DNA from: Acidimicrobiales bacterium
GTDB lineage: Bacteria > Actinomycetota > Acidimicrobiia > Acidimicrobiales > SZUA-35
NCBI GenBank assembly: GCA_024638815.1
Contig: JAHEJM010000006.1
Span: 19,753 to 83,752, forward strand
DNA: 64,000 bases
Direction: 5' to 3'
In this document: positions 18,487-27,542 of the stretch, in pieces
Layout of the letters: every line of letters starts with the position of its first letter
How positions within the stretch are numbered: the first letter of the stretch is position 1
Position numbers and translations under genes: made by a program
Notes under the pieces: generated by a model
The model's input: only the letters and a program-made list of their open reading frames with translations
Told to the model about the DNA's origin: nothing
Database searches by the model: none

Positions 18487-19881
18487 ATGACCGAGACCGC
18501 TCGTGCCGGCGGCGCACCGACCGGCACCTCCGATGAGCCGACCAGGCTGGGAGCGGCCTACTACAAGCTGTTCTCGGCCAGCACCATCTCGAACCTGGGC
18601 GACGGCATCGGCACCATCGCCTATCTGTGGTTGGCCTCGGCACTGACCCGGAACGGTCTGCTCATCGGTCTGGTCGGGGTGGCCCAACGGCTGCCCTGGC
18701 TCCTGTTCAGCCTCCCGGCCGGAGTCATCACCGACCGGTTCAGCCGGCGCAAGCTGATGATCTGGTCGAACACGGCCCGGGCCGTGATCACCTTTGCCAT
18801 CACCGCTGCGGTGTGGATGCGGCAGTCCACCCTGCCCGATCCCGACGCCCTGGCCGGTGGCGTCGAGGCCACCGAGGACTACGCCCTGTTCGCCGTGGTC
18901 CTGCTGGCCGTCCTGCTTCTCGGATCGGCCGAGGTCCTGTACGACAACTCGGCCCAGACCTTCATGCCCGCCGTCGTCGACCCGAAGAACCTGGAGAAGG
19001 GCAACGGCAGGTTGTGGAGCGCCGAATTGGTGGCCAACACGATCGCCGGGCCTCCCCTTGGTGCCTTCCTGTTGGCCATCGCCTTCGCCTTCCCGTTCGT
19101 GATCGATGCCGGGACCTTCGCCGTGTCGGCCGCCCTGATCGCCTGGATCGCCCCGGCCTCCATGCGGCGAGCCGACGGGGCGTCGGCGGCCAAGATGAAA
19201 GCCCAGGCCACGAATTGGCGTCAGGATCTCATGGAGGGCGTCAGATGGCTGTGGGCCCATCCCCTGCTACGCCCGATGGCCATCATCCTCGGTCTGCTCA
19301 ACATGATCGGCACCCTGACCTTCGCCGTGCTGGTGCTGTTCGCCCAGGAGATCCTGGAGACCTCCACCACCGAGTTCGCCATCATGGGAACCGGGGCCGC
19401 ACTGGGTGGCACCGTGGGAGGTTGGGTGGCCCCCCGAATCTCCAAGGCCATCGGCGAGGGGCCGTCGTTGTGGGCCACCTTGATCGGCGGCGGTGTCACC
19501 ACCCTGACCATCGGCTTGTCGTCGTGGTGGCCAATCGTCTGGTTCATGTTCGCCGTGTTCATGCTCCTGGCGGTGCTGTGGAACGTCATCACGGTGAGCC
19601 TGCGCCAGACCATCATTCCCGATCACCTACTGGGTCGGGTCAACAGCGTCTACCGATTCTTCGCCTGGGGGATGATGCCGATCGGAGCGGCCCTGGGCGG
19701 GGCCATCATGGTCGTGACCGAGCCGCTGGCCGGGCGGGAACTGGCCCTGCGAATGCCGTGGTTCGTGGCCGCCGCCATCCACCTGGTGCTGTTCGCCTTC
19801 GCCGCCCCGAAGCTGACCACCGCCAACATCCGGGGTGCTCGGGCCGACGCCGATCACGAGGGGCGGAGCACCGGCGTGTAG
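18487..19881 (+). CDS. MFS transporter, EntS/MFS_3-like
   Basis: A 464-residue integral membrane protein with about twelve hydrophobic segments. The segment ISNLGDGIGTIAYLWLASAL and the loop GVITDRFSRRKLMIWSN (MFS motif A-like) fit the MFS_3 exporters related to enterobactin exporter EntS. Substrate unknown; such proteins commonly export siderophores or drugs, but no siderophore genes are nearby. It starts 27 bases after the subtilase stop and could be cotranscribed. The 3' end overlaps the opposing lipoprotein frame by 176 bases, which more likely reflects loss of the lipoprotein end than real overlap. Confidence 0.88.
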   Translation: MTETARAGGAPTGTSDEPTRLGAAYYKLFSASTISNLGDGIGTIAYLWLASALTRNGLLIGLVGVAQRLPWLLFSLPAGVITDRFSRRKLMIWSNTARAVITFAITAAVWMRQSTLPDPDALAGGVEATEDYALFAVVLLAVLLLGSAEVLYDNSAQTFMPAVVDPKNLEKGNGRLWSAELVANTIAGPPLGAFLLAIAFAFPFVIDAGTFAVSAALIAWIAPASMRRADGASAAKMKAQATNWRQDLMEGVRWLWAHPLLRPMAIILGLLNMIGTLTFAVLVLFAQEILETSTTEFAIMGTGAALGGTVGGWVAPRISKAIGEGPSLWATLIGGGVTTLTIGLSSWWPIVWFMFAVFMLLAVLWNVITVSLRQTIIPDHLLGRVNSVYRFFAWGMMPIGAALGGAIMVVTEPLAGRELALRMPWFVAAAIHLVLFAFAAPKLTTANIRGARADADHEGRSTGV

Positions 19882-20449
19882 CTGGTGCCGGCACGATCTC
19901 CGGGCCGTCGCTGACCACCTGGGCGTAGCTCATGCCCGGCTGGGGACAGCCGTTGGCGGCATCCGGCCACTGGACCATTTCGGCCGACACCACGGTGATG
20001 GCCTCGGTCGCCACCCCGAGCCGGCCGGCAAGGTGGTCCTTGGCCTGATCCACCAGCGGCTGCAGGGCCGGGTCATCGTCGGCATCGGAACCTCCCGGCG
20101 CGGTGAACGGATCCGGGTCGGTGGACGACGTACCGGCCGAGGTCTCGGGCGACTTCGTCGACTCGGTCTCATCGGGTTCGGTCGTCACCGGAGCGTCCGA
20201 CTCGTCGCCGACGGCACCGTCGTCACCGTTGCCGGGATCACCGTTGTCGGGGGAATCGTCACCGTTCATGGTTGGCGTGTCCTTTGCCGAATCGCTGCCG
20301 ATGGTGGTCGTCTCGTCGGCGGTGGTCGTGGCGCTATCAGGGACGCCGGTGTTGGTGGTTCCCTCGTCGCCACAGGCGGCAAGGGTCGACAAGATCAGCA
20401 CCGCCTCCTCCGGCCTCATGAGCCACCGACGGGCCGTGGTGACGCTCAT
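19706..20449 (-). CDS. Acidic lipoprotein with disordered linker, probably C-terminally truncated
   Basis: Start ATG 20449 gives a lipoprotein signal ending in the lipobox LSTLAAC. An Asp/Thr/Ser/Gly-rich linker of about 90 residues follows, and then a folded stretch with LAGRLGVATEAITVVSAEMV and WPDAANGCPQPGMSYAQVV. That GCPQPGM segment recurs in small actinobacterial lipoproteins, which normally continue for about 40 more residues ending in a cysteine. Here the conserved wording stops at the MFS gene's 3' end, and the remaining residues are an arginine-rich read-through antisense to that gene. Function unknown; a cell-surface protein. Confidence 0.6.
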   Translation of the reverse strand: MSVTTARRWLMRPEEAVLILSTLAACGDEGTTNTGVPDSATTTADETTTIGSDSAKDTPTMNGDDSPDNGDPGNGDDGAVGDESDAPVTTEPDETESTKSPETSAGTSSTDPDPFTAPGGSDADDDPALQPLVDQAKDHLAGRLGVATEAITVVSAEMVQWPDAANGCPQPGMSYAQVVSDGPEIVPAPATRRCSAPRDRRRPEHPGCWRWSASGRRRRTAPGGWRRPRTTAFAGPVPARPAARSRP

Positions 20450-20489
20450 CGATCCTCCGGACCTCGGACAGTGCGTGCTGTCACCAACC

Positions 20490-20996
20490 CTATTCGGTGA
20501 CGGAGTCGGGACCAGGTCGGCCCATATGCCCATAATGGCGGGCTTCGCCCACCACGTAGTGCCGCACCGGGCCCTCACGAAACCGCACGGTCGTGGTGAC
20601 GGTCAGCCCGTGGGAACGCAACTCGGCGGGGATGTCCCGACGGAAGTCGTGACCGTAACGACGGTGCCAGAATCCGGCATTGCGCCGCTGGATGTGGTCT
20701 CGCCACCCCAGACCGGCGGTCGGTTCCAGGAACAGCAGTCGTTGCCATCCGTCCCGCTCCGATGCCTCGAGAATGCGGGCCAGCTGCGCCAGGTACGCCG
20801 ACGGCCACGACCACAAGACACAATCGGCCACGACGTCGCGAACCCGATCGGCCGCCGGCTCCAGCTCGGCCAACGAGCGGGCTCCCGAGGCGTGCAGCAC
20901 GACCACGTCGTCCGAGGGCACCACCAGCCGCTGACCCAGCCATTGGCGGGCGGCGGCGCGAGATGTCGGTACACCGAGCAGGGGTTCGAGCTCCAT
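20490..20996 (-). CDS. Short methyltransferase-like protein of uncertain activity
   Basis: A 168-residue protein whose second half resembles class I SAM-dependent methyltransferases after the SAM site: VADCVLWSWPSAYLAQLARI, then RLLFLEPTAGLGWRDHIQRR. The glycine-rich SAM-binding loop is not visible in the N-terminal part, which reads LVVPSDDVVVLHASGARSLA. It may be a diverged methyltransferase-fold protein or a gene that lost its first half. The start is ATG 20996, 53 bases from the divergent aat start. Confidence 0.5.
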   Translation of the reverse strand: MELEPLLGVPTSRAAARQWLGQRLVVPSDDVVVLHASGARSLAELEPAADRVRDVVADCVLWSWPSAYLAQLARILEASERDGWQRLLFLEPTAGLGWRDHIQRRNAGFWHRRYGHDFRRDIPAELRSHGLTVTTTVRFREGPVRHYVVGEARHYGHMGRPGPDSVTE

Positions 20997-21049
20997 CGAC
21001 TGGCACGGTAGCGGGGCGGTACGGTGCGCGGAAGGGTACGGTACACAGT

Positions 21050-21733
21050 GTGGCCCGTCCGCCTGATTCCGCTCTGGGCAGCATCTGGCAGTTTCCTCCC
21101 CTCCACGACCTGCCGCCGGAGGAGGACTTCATCGCCGTCGGGGCCGATCTGGAGCCGGGCACGATTCTCGGGGCCTACACCCAGGGGTACTTCCCCATGC
21201 CCGTCGACCGCCGCCGGATCGGCTGGTTCAGTCCCGACCCGCGGGGCGTTCTGCGCCCCTCCTCGCTGCAGATGTCGCGGTCGCTGCGGCGCAGCATGCG
21301 CCGCTACTCGATCTCGGTCAACCAGGCGTTCGACCAGATACTGGCGGCCTGCTCCGACCCGGCTCGCCCCAACGGGTGGATTGATCGCCGCATCAAGCGG
21401 GCCTACACCCGTCTTCATCATCTGGGCTGGGCCCATTCGGTCGAGGTGTGGGACGACGACGGGTTGGCCGGCGGGCTCTACGGCATCGGTATCGCCGGGC
21501 TTTTCGCCGGTGAGTCCATGTTCCACCGCCGCACCGACGCCTCGAAGGTGGCGCTGGTTCATCTTGTCGAGCTGCTCGGGACCGGACCGGCCACCATCAT
21601 CGATGTGCAGTGGCTGACGCCGCACCTGGCCTCGCTGGGAGCGGAGGCGGTGTCGCGAAACGAGTACCGTCGCCTGCTGACGGCCGCCCTCGACCAGGGC
21701 TCCCCCATGGCTCCCGTGCCCGGTTCGTCGTGA
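21050..21733 (+). CDS. aat: Leucyl/phenylalanyl-tRNA-protein transferase
   Basis: Aat adds Leu or Phe from aminoacyl-tRNA to proteins with N-terminal Lys or Arg, tagging them for ClpS/ClpAP degradation. The GTG at 21050 gives 227 residues, near the family norm. Conserved stretches are FPPLHDLPPEEDFIAVGADL, AYTQGYFPMP, GWFSPDPRGVLRP, GWIDRRIKRAY and FAGESMFHR. All expected core motifs are present, so it should be active. Longer frames upstream are antisense to the methyltransferase-like gene. No clpS or clpA is in the window. Confidence 0.95.
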   Translation: MARPPDSALGSIWQFPPLHDLPPEEDFIAVGADLEPGTILGAYTQGYFPMPVDRRRIGWFSPDPRGVLRPSSLQMSRSLRRSMRRYSISVNQAFDQILAACSDPARPNGWIDRRIKRAYTRLHHLGWAHSVEVWDDDGLAGGLYGIGIAGLFAGESMFHRRTDASKVALVHLVELLGTGPATIIDVQWLTPHLASLGAEAVSRNEYRRLLTAALDQGSPMAPVPGSS

Positions 21734-21752
21734 TCGGACAGCGACGGCCAAA

Positions 21753-23753
21753 ATGAATCGGGTGAGCACGAATCCGAGCACCGATACAACCGGGCCCGCT
21801 CGATCAAGGCCATGGATGATGCGGACCTACTCCGGCCACTCCACGGCCAAGGCATCCAACGAGCTGTACCGGACCAACCTGGCCAAGGGCCAGACCGGGT
21901 TGTCGATCGCCTTCGATCTGCCGACCCAGACCGGCTACAACCCTGACCACCCACTGGCCAAGGGCGAGGTGGGCAAGGTCGGGGTACCCGTGGTCCACAA
22001 GAGTCATATGGCCGCCCTGCTCGACGGCATCCCCGTCGACCGGATGAACACCTCGATGACCATCAATGCCCCGGCGTCGTGGCTGCTGGCCCTGTATGTG
22101 GTCAATGCCCGAAGCCAGGGAGTGGAGCCGCACCAGCTCCGGGGCACCACCCAGAACGACATCATCAAGGAATACCTGAGTCGCGGCACCCACATCTTTC
22201 CGCCCGATGCGTCACGGCGGCTGGTGGTCGACATGTTCGCCTACTGCTCCCGCCACATCCCGAGCTGGAACCCCATGAACGTGTGCTCCTATCACCTCCA
22301 GGAGGCAGGAGCGACCCCGGTCCAGGAGATCGCATTTTCGCTTGCCAACGCCATTGACGTGCTCGATGCCATCCGCGACAGCGGACAAGTACCGGCCGAC
22401 GACTTCCCGAGGGTGGTGGCGTCGATGTCGTTCTTCGTCAACGCCGGTATCCGGTTCGTGGAGGAGACGTGCAAGATACGGGCCTTCACCACCATGTGGG
22501 ACCGCCTCACCGCCGAACGGTACGGCATCTCCGACCCCAAGGCCCGCCGGTTCCGCTATGGGGTCCAGGTCAACTCGCTCGGCCTGACCGAATCCCAGCC
22601 CGAGAACAACGTGCAGCGCATCGTGCTCGAGGCGCTGGGCGTGACCCTGTCGGCCGACGCCCGGGCCCGATCCATCCAGCTCCCGGCATGGAACGAGGCC
22701 CTGGGTCTGCCCCGGCCTTGGGATCAGCAGTGGTCGCTGCGAATCCAGCAGGTTCTGGCCTTCGAGACCGATCTGCTGGAGTACGGCGACATCTTCACCG
22801 GCTCGCATGTCATCGAGGCCAAGACCAACGAGCTCATGGAAGCGGCCCAGGCCGAGTTGGACGAGGTGATCGAGTTGGGTGGCGCGTTCGCCGCCATCGA
22901 CGAACTCAAGGTCCGCCTGGTCCGGTCCCACGCCGAGCGGGTGCGCCGGATCGAGGGCGGGCAACAAACCGTGGTCGGCGTCAACGAGTTCACCGACACC
23001 GCCCCCTCTCCCCTCTACGACCCCGATGCCGACCATTCCGACTCCATCCTCCGGGTCGATCCGGCGGTGGGCGATCAGATGATCGAGGATCTGGAGCGGT
23101 GGCGGGCCGAACGGGACGACGCCGAGGTGGAGGCGGCGCTGGAGGAGCTGGGCCGGGTCGCCGGTACCGGCGACAACATCATGGACGCCACCTTGACCCT
23201 GGCCGAGGTGGGCGGTACCACCGGCGAGTGGGCCGACTGCCTGCGGGCCGCCTTCGGTGAGTACCGAGCCCCCACCGGGGTCCACGGCGCGTCCGGATCA
23301 TCGACCGAATCCATCGCCCTGAGGACGGTGGCCGACCGCATCCGGGCGACCGCCACCCCGCCACCCCGCCTGCTACTGGCCAAGCCCGGCCTCGACGGCC
23401 ACTCCAACGGGGCGGAGCAGATTGCGGTGGCGGCCCGCAACGCCGGAATGGAGGTCATCTACGAGGGGATCCGGGTCACGCCGAGCCGGATCGCCGACAC
23501 CGCCCGGGACGAGGATCCCGACATCATCGGGCTCTCCATCCTGTCCGGCAGCCATCTGGAGTTGGTGCCGGAGACGGTGCGGCTACTGCGCCAGGCCGGG
23601 GTTGACGCGCCGGTTGTGGTCGGGGGCATCATCCCGGCCGCCGACCAGGGGGCGCTGCTCGATGCCGGGGTGGCCCGGATCTTCACCCCCAAGGACTTCC
23701 AGGTCTCCGACATCGTGCAGGCCCTGGTCGATCTGGCCCTCGAACACCGGTAA
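21753..23753 (+). CDS. Coenzyme B12-dependent acyl-CoA mutase, ethylmalonyl-CoA mutase (Ecm/MeaA) type
   Basis: A 666-residue single-chain mutase with an N-terminal TIM-barrel substrate domain and a C-terminal B12 domain. The barrel shows TYSGHSTAKASNELYRTNL and QTGLSIAFDLPTQTGYNPDH, wording I associate with ethylmalonyl-CoA mutase (MeaA) rather than methylmalonyl-CoA mutase. The base-off cobalamin motif is LDGHSNGAEQ with axial His550, followed by GLSILSGSH. Ecm acts in the ethylmalonyl-CoA pathway of acetate assimilation; the partner crotonyl-CoA carboxylase/reductase is not in the window. The cobUTS genes for the cofactor are about 3 kb downstream. Substrate assignment is inferred from sequence wording only. 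Confidence 0.85.
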   Translation: MNRVSTNPSTDTTGPARSRPWMMRTYSGHSTAKASNELYRTNLAKGQTGLSIAFDLPTQTGYNPDHPLAKGEVGKVGVPVVHKSHMAALLDGIPVDRMNTSMTINAPASWLLALYVVNARSQGVEPHQLRGTTQNDIIKEYLSRGTHIFPPDASRRLVVDMFAYCSRHIPSWNPMNVCSYHLQEAGATPVQEIAFSLANAIDVLDAIRDSGQVPADDFPRVVASMSFFVNAGIRFVEETCKIRAFTTMWDRLTAERYGISDPKARRFRYGVQVNSLGLTESQPENNVQRIVLEALGVTLSADARARSIQLPAWNEALGLPRPWDQQWSLRIQQVLAFETDLLEYGDIFTGSHVIEAKTNELMEAAQAELDEVIELGGAFAAIDELKVRLVRSHAERVRRIEGGQQTVVGVNEFTDTAPSPLYDPDADHSDSILRVDPAVGDQMIEDLERWRAERDDAEVEAALEELGRVAGTGDNIMDATLTLAEVGGTTGEWADCLRAAFGEYRAPTGVHGASGSSTESIALRTVADRIRATATPPPRLLLAKPGLDGHSNGAEQIAVAARNAGMEVIYEGIRVTPSRIADTARDEDPDIIGLSILSGSHLELVPETVRLLRQAGVDAPVVVGGIIPAADQGALLDAGVARIFTPKDFQVSDIVQALVDLALEHR

Positions 23754-23960
23754 ACGGACACCCCAACCGGCGGCCGCATCCACTAGACTCCCGGCTACCC
23801 GCCTCGGCCTCGTCGTGCCCCGCACGGTGGCCGAGCCGGGACCGTCGCAACCAGCGCTTGACTCCGCCGGTACCGTGCCGATGGATATGGCGACCCTGCC
23901 GGGACTCCGAACTATGGCCAACAACAGCATCACCATCCACTCATCGTCGAGGTTGCCGCG

Positions 23961-24773
23961 ATGACGCCTCGGTTCGCTCAGTCACCGGCGCTGCCCGGCA
24001 TGGTCACCGGTGTGCTCGGCCTGCTGGCCGGCATGGTCGCACTGGCGCTGGAGAGCCCGGCCCTGGCCGCTGTGGCCGGCGTGCTGGCCCTGGCGGCCGG
24101 CGTGGCCGGACTCCGGCTGGCCCAGCAGCTCGAGGAGCAGGCGGCGGTACAGACCTTGGTCGAGGACGAGCTGCGCAATGTGCGGGCCGAAGCCCGACAG
24201 ACCGAGGCCCGGCTCCGAGACGAGATCGAGGCCGAGGACACCACCACCGGCGATGACAACGACCCCCTGGTCGACGGCTACACCGGGTTGTTCAGCGAGA
24301 ACTTCTTCCATGTCGCCCTCGACTCCCGGGTGGCGGCCGCACGCCGGCATCTCCGACCGGTGGCCGTGGTCATCATCCAGGTGGTCGAAGGGCTGCCGGC
24401 CGGCCGGCCGCTGCCGGCCGATCCGATCTACGTCGCCGATGCCATCAAGGCCACGCTGCGGGAGGCCGACACCGCCTGCCGGCTTCACAATGGCCATTTC
24501 GCCCTGCTCCTGGAGGACACACCGGAGAACGGCGCCATCTGGACGGTGGAACGCATCCGGCGCCACCTGGCCGGCGGCTCGGCACACCGAACCGACGATC
24601 AGGACCCGGATCGCATCGGCGAACGGACCATCACGCTGTGGGCCGGGGTGGCCTGCTATCCGGCGCACGCCTTCGGGGCCGAGGAGGTTCTGCAGGCGGC
24701 CCACCATGCCCTGACCGCGGCCACCGAGTGGCGCCAGGACCGGATCGAGGTGGCCGTCCCGGCCGCCGATTAG
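23961..24773 (+). CDS. Membrane protein with degenerate GGDEF domain
   Basis: A 270-residue protein with two N-terminal hydrophobic helices (about 12-33 and 36-54) and a coiled, charged stretch (AQQLEEQAAVQTLVEDELRN). A GGDEF-like domain at about 95-265 begins with DGYTGLFSENFFHVAL, the family's D-x-LTGL-type entry. The catalytic loop normally reading GG(D/E)EF appears as RLHNGHFALLLED, so diguanylate cyclase activity is unlikely. It may bind nucleotide or act as a scaffold. The 207 bases before it (23754-23960) hold no gene I can support. Confidence 0.65.
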   Translation: MTPRFAQSPALPGMVTGVLGLLAGMVALALESPALAAVAGVLALAAGVAGLRLAQQLEEQAAVQTLVEDELRNVRAEARQTEARLRDEIEAEDTTTGDDNDPLVDGYTGLFSENFFHVALDSRVAAARRHLRPVAVVIIQVVEGLPAGRPLPADPIYVADAIKATLREADTACRLHNGHFALLLEDTPENGAIWTVERIRRHLAGGSAHRTDDQDPDRIGERTITLWAGVACYPAHAFGAEEVLQAAHHALTAATEWRQDRIEVAVPAAD

Positions 24774-24789
24774 GAACCACCAGAAACCC

Positions 24790-26088
24790 GTGTCGCCGGC
24801 TGTAATTGCCCACGGGCTCGGGGCCCGAGGCGATCTACCACTCCCCCGTGATCTGTTCGTGTGGGGCATCAGTCTGGCCCTGCTCATTTCCTTTCTGGCC
24901 ATGGCCGTGTTGTGGAAACAGCCGTTGCTGGATCGCTCGGCCGACGGTCGCCGGCTCATTCCGGTCCCGGTCGGCGCGGGGCTGGGCCTGATCGGCCGGG
25001 CCCTGGCTCTGGTCCTGTATGCCGTCTGTCTCTGGGCCGGCTGGAACGGGGCGAACCAGATCAACAACAACATCCTGCCGGTCACCCTCTACGTCACGGT
25101 ATGGGTCGGTGGACACCTGATCGGCGGGCTGCTGGGCGATGTGTGGGGGGCCATCAACCCTGTCGACACGGTTGCCCGGGGGGCGGAGGCCGTGGTCCGA
25201 CCGCTGGGATTGACCGAGGACGAACAGGGCTGGGGCCAGTGGCCGGCGGTGGTGGGCATGATCGTGTTCCTGTTCTACGAACTCTCCCATCCCACCGGGG
25301 CCGCACCCCGAACCCTTGGTCTGCTGCTGACCGTACATCTCATCTTGATCATGGTCGCCGCCATGATGTGGGGCGCGGCCTGGGTTCGGCGCAACGATCC
25401 GTTCACCGCACTGTTCGCCCTGATCGGAGCCATGGCCCCGATCTACGGAGCCGACGGCGAGGTTCGGGGTCGTCCGCCGCTGACCGGCCTGGCCCGGGTA
25501 CCGGTGATGGGTGGAACCGGCGCGTTGCTGCTCACCGCCATCGGTGGCACCTCCTTCGACGGATTCAGCGAGAGCACCACCGGCCGCGACCTCTTCGACT
25601 CGTACCTCGGCTGGGAGCTGGCCTGGTTCGAGCTGGCCGGCCTACTGATCTCGATCCTGGCCGTGACCACCCTGTTCGTCCTCGGGGTGTGGTGGACGGT
25701 GCGAGTGACGGGCATGGCCTTCAGGGCCGCCTGGCGGGCCTTCACGCCATCGTTGATTCCGATCGTGTTCGGCTACGCCGTGGCCCACTACTTCCAGCTG
25801 TTCGCCGACAACATCCAAGCCTTCGTGTTCCGGCTGTCCGATCCTTTCGGCCGGGGCTGGGACCTGTTCGGCGGGGCGGACGGACTGATCTGGCAGATCG
25901 ACCCCGATGTGGTGGCCTGGATTCAGGTGGCGGCCATGCTGGCGGGCCATGTCGGGGCAGTGGCGGTGGCCCACGACCGGGCGGTCGAGCTGTTCCCGCC
26001 GGCGGTCTCCTTGCGTAGCCAGTTCGGCATGCTGGCGGTGATGGTGGCCTACAGCTCACTGGGGCTGTGGCTGCTGCTCACGGCCTGA
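24790..26088 (+). CDS. Polytopic membrane protein of unknown function
   Basis: A 432-residue protein with about ten membrane helices. It begins SPAVIAHGLGARGDLPLP, an opening I recall from a conserved actinobacterial family sometimes labelled fenitrothion hydrolase in databases, a name with little support. Other fixed-looking parts are WVGGHLIGGLLGDVWGAINP and AHYFQLFADNIQAFVFRLSD, which place His and Asp residues near membrane boundaries. It starts 16 bases after the GGDEF-like gene and is probably cotranscribed. Start is GTG at 24790. Confidence 0.75.
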   Translation: MSPAVIAHGLGARGDLPLPRDLFVWGISLALLISFLAMAVLWKQPLLDRSADGRRLIPVPVGAGLGLIGRALALVLYAVCLWAGWNGANQINNNILPVTLYVTVWVGGHLIGGLLGDVWGAINPVDTVARGAEAVVRPLGLTEDEQGWGQWPAVVGMIVFLFYELSHPTGAAPRTLGLLLTVHLILIMVAAMMWGAAWVRRNDPFTALFALIGAMAPIYGADGEVRGRPPLTGLARVPVMGGTGALLLTAIGGTSFDGFSESTTGRDLFDSYLGWELAWFELAGLLISILAVTTLFVLGVWWTVRVTGMAFRAAWRAFTPSLIPIVFGYAVAHYFQLFADNIQAFVFRLSDPFGRGWDLFGGADGLIWQIDPDVVAWIQVAAMLAGHVGAVAVAHDRAVELFPPAVSLRSQFGMLAVMVAYSSLGLWLLLTA

Positions 26089-26170
26089 CCCCGCGGCCCG
26101 ATGTCGGCGGCACCGAGCCGACCGGTGCGGCGATGTTTGGGCCGGGGTCCGAATCGGCGACAATGGGAAG

Positions 26171-26992
26171 GTGCTTGTCGTACTGTCCCCCGCCAAATCG
26201 CTCGACTACGAGTCGACCCCGGCCACCCGCAAGTTCACCGAGCCCCGGCTGCTCGACCAGGCCGAGGAACTGGTGTCGGTCATGGCCGACAAGTCGCCGA
26301 GATCGCTGGGCAAGCTCATGGGTATCTCCGAGTCGCTGGCCGAGCTCAACTTCGAACGGTTCCAGAACTGGGAGCGTTCGTCGCTCTCGACGATGGGCGA
26401 CGATTTTGATGCGGACGAGGTCCGACCGGCGGTGCTGGCCTTCGACGGCGACGTCTACGTGGGCATGGAGACGGAGCGGTTCAACCAGCGCGACTTCAGC
26501 CACGCCCAGAAGGTGATCCGGATCCTGTCCGGGCTGTACGGCGTGTTGCGACCGCTCGACCTGATGCTCCCCTATCGGCTGGAGATGGGCACCAAGCTCA
26601 AGACCGGGCGAGGCCGATCGTTGTACGAGTTCTGGGGTGACACCATTACCGATCTTCTGAACCAGGACCTGGCCGCCAGCCCGGGCCAGGGTGTGCTCGT
26701 CAACCTGGCCTCCAACGAGTACTTCAAGTCGGTCCACACCGAGAAGCTGGACGCACCGGTGGTCGCTCCCGTGTTCCTCGACGCCAAGGCTGACGGTGAC
26801 TATCGGGTTGTCAGCTTCTTCGCCAAAAAGGCCCGGGGGTCCATGGCGTCGTGGATTGTGCGGGAGCGGGTCTCGTCGGCTGATGACCTCTCGCAGTTCG
26901 ACGGCATGGGCTACCGGTTCAACGCCGACCGCTCGTCGCCGCCGTCCCCCACCTTCATCCGCCGCAACGACATCCGCCGCAACGAAACCTGA
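26171..26992 (+). CDS. yaaA: Peroxide-stress protein YaaA family (UPF0246)
   Basis: A 273-residue YaaA-family protein starting GTG at 26171. In E. coli YaaA limits DNA damage from peroxide by lowering free iron and has DNA-binding ability. The family opening LVVLSPAKSLDYES, the FDGDVYVGME block, HAQKVIRILSGLYGVLRPLD and the closing FFAKKARGSMASWIV are all present, so it is complete. It follows the membrane-protein gene and is followed closely by cobU, but a functional link with cobalamin synthesis is not evident. Confidence 0.93.
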   Translation: MLVVLSPAKSLDYESTPATRKFTEPRLLDQAEELVSVMADKSPRSLGKLMGISESLAELNFERFQNWERSSLSTMGDDFDADEVRPAVLAFDGDVYVGMETERFNQRDFSHAQKVIRILSGLYGVLRPLDLMLPYRLEMGTKLKTGRGRSLYEFWGDTITDLLNQDLAASPGQGVLVNLASNEYFKSVHTEKLDAPVVAPVFLDAKADGDYRVVSFFAKKARGSMASWIVRERVSSADDLSQFDGMGYRFNADRSSPPSPTFIRRNDIRRNET

Positions 26993-27023
26993 GTTGGCTC
27001 ATCGACTCGTGCACGATCCCGGG

Positions 27024-27542
27024 ATGAACCTGCTGCTAGGCGGGGTTCGAAGTGGCAAGAGCGATCTGGCCGTTCGTCTGGCTCGGCGATGGCACGGCTC
27101 GGTGACCTTCGTGGCCACGGCCCGTGCCTTCGACGACGACATGGCTCATCGCATCGCCCGCCATCAGGCCGACCGACCAAGCGAATGGACACTGCTGGAG
27201 CGGCCCGAGCTGTCGGCCTCCGACATCGAGGCCTGCCCGGTGGACCATCTCATCGTGGTCGACTGCATCACCCTGCTGGTCTCGAACCTCATGCTGGTCG
27301 ACCGGGACGAGTGGGACATCGCCGACCACATCACCGAGCTGGCGACGGTTCTGGCCCCACGGGCCGCGGTGGTCGTCAGCAACGAGGTGGGCATGGGTGT
27401 GCATCCCCCCACCGACCTCGGTCGACGCTATCGCGACATCCTGGGCCGGGCCAATACCATCCTGGCCGCCAACGCCGCTCACACCCATCTGGTCATGGCC
27501 GGCAAGACCTTCCCTCTCACCGACCCACCGATGCCGTGGTGA
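27024..27542 (+). CDS. cobU: Adenosylcobinamide kinase/guanylyltransferase
   Basis: CobU phosphorylates adenosylcobinamide and then transfers GMP to give adenosylcobinamide-GDP. The 172-residue protein opens MNLLLGGVRSGKSDLAVRLA with a P-loop at 6-13 and has VTFVATARAFDDDM, the HQADRPSEW stretch with the likely guanylylated histidine, and VVSNEVGMGVHPPTDLGRRY. ATG 27024 is preferred; an in-frame GTG at 27009 would add five residues. Its stop overlaps the cobT start as TGATG, so the two are coupled. Confidence 0.95.
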   Translation: MNLLLGGVRSGKSDLAVRLARRWHGSVTFVATARAFDDDMAHRIARHQADRPSEWTLLERPELSASDIEACPVDHLIVVDCITLLVSNLMLVDRDEWDIADHITELATVLAPRAAVVVSNEVGMGVHPPTDLGRRYRDILGRANTILAANAAHTHLVMAGKTFPLTDPPMPW

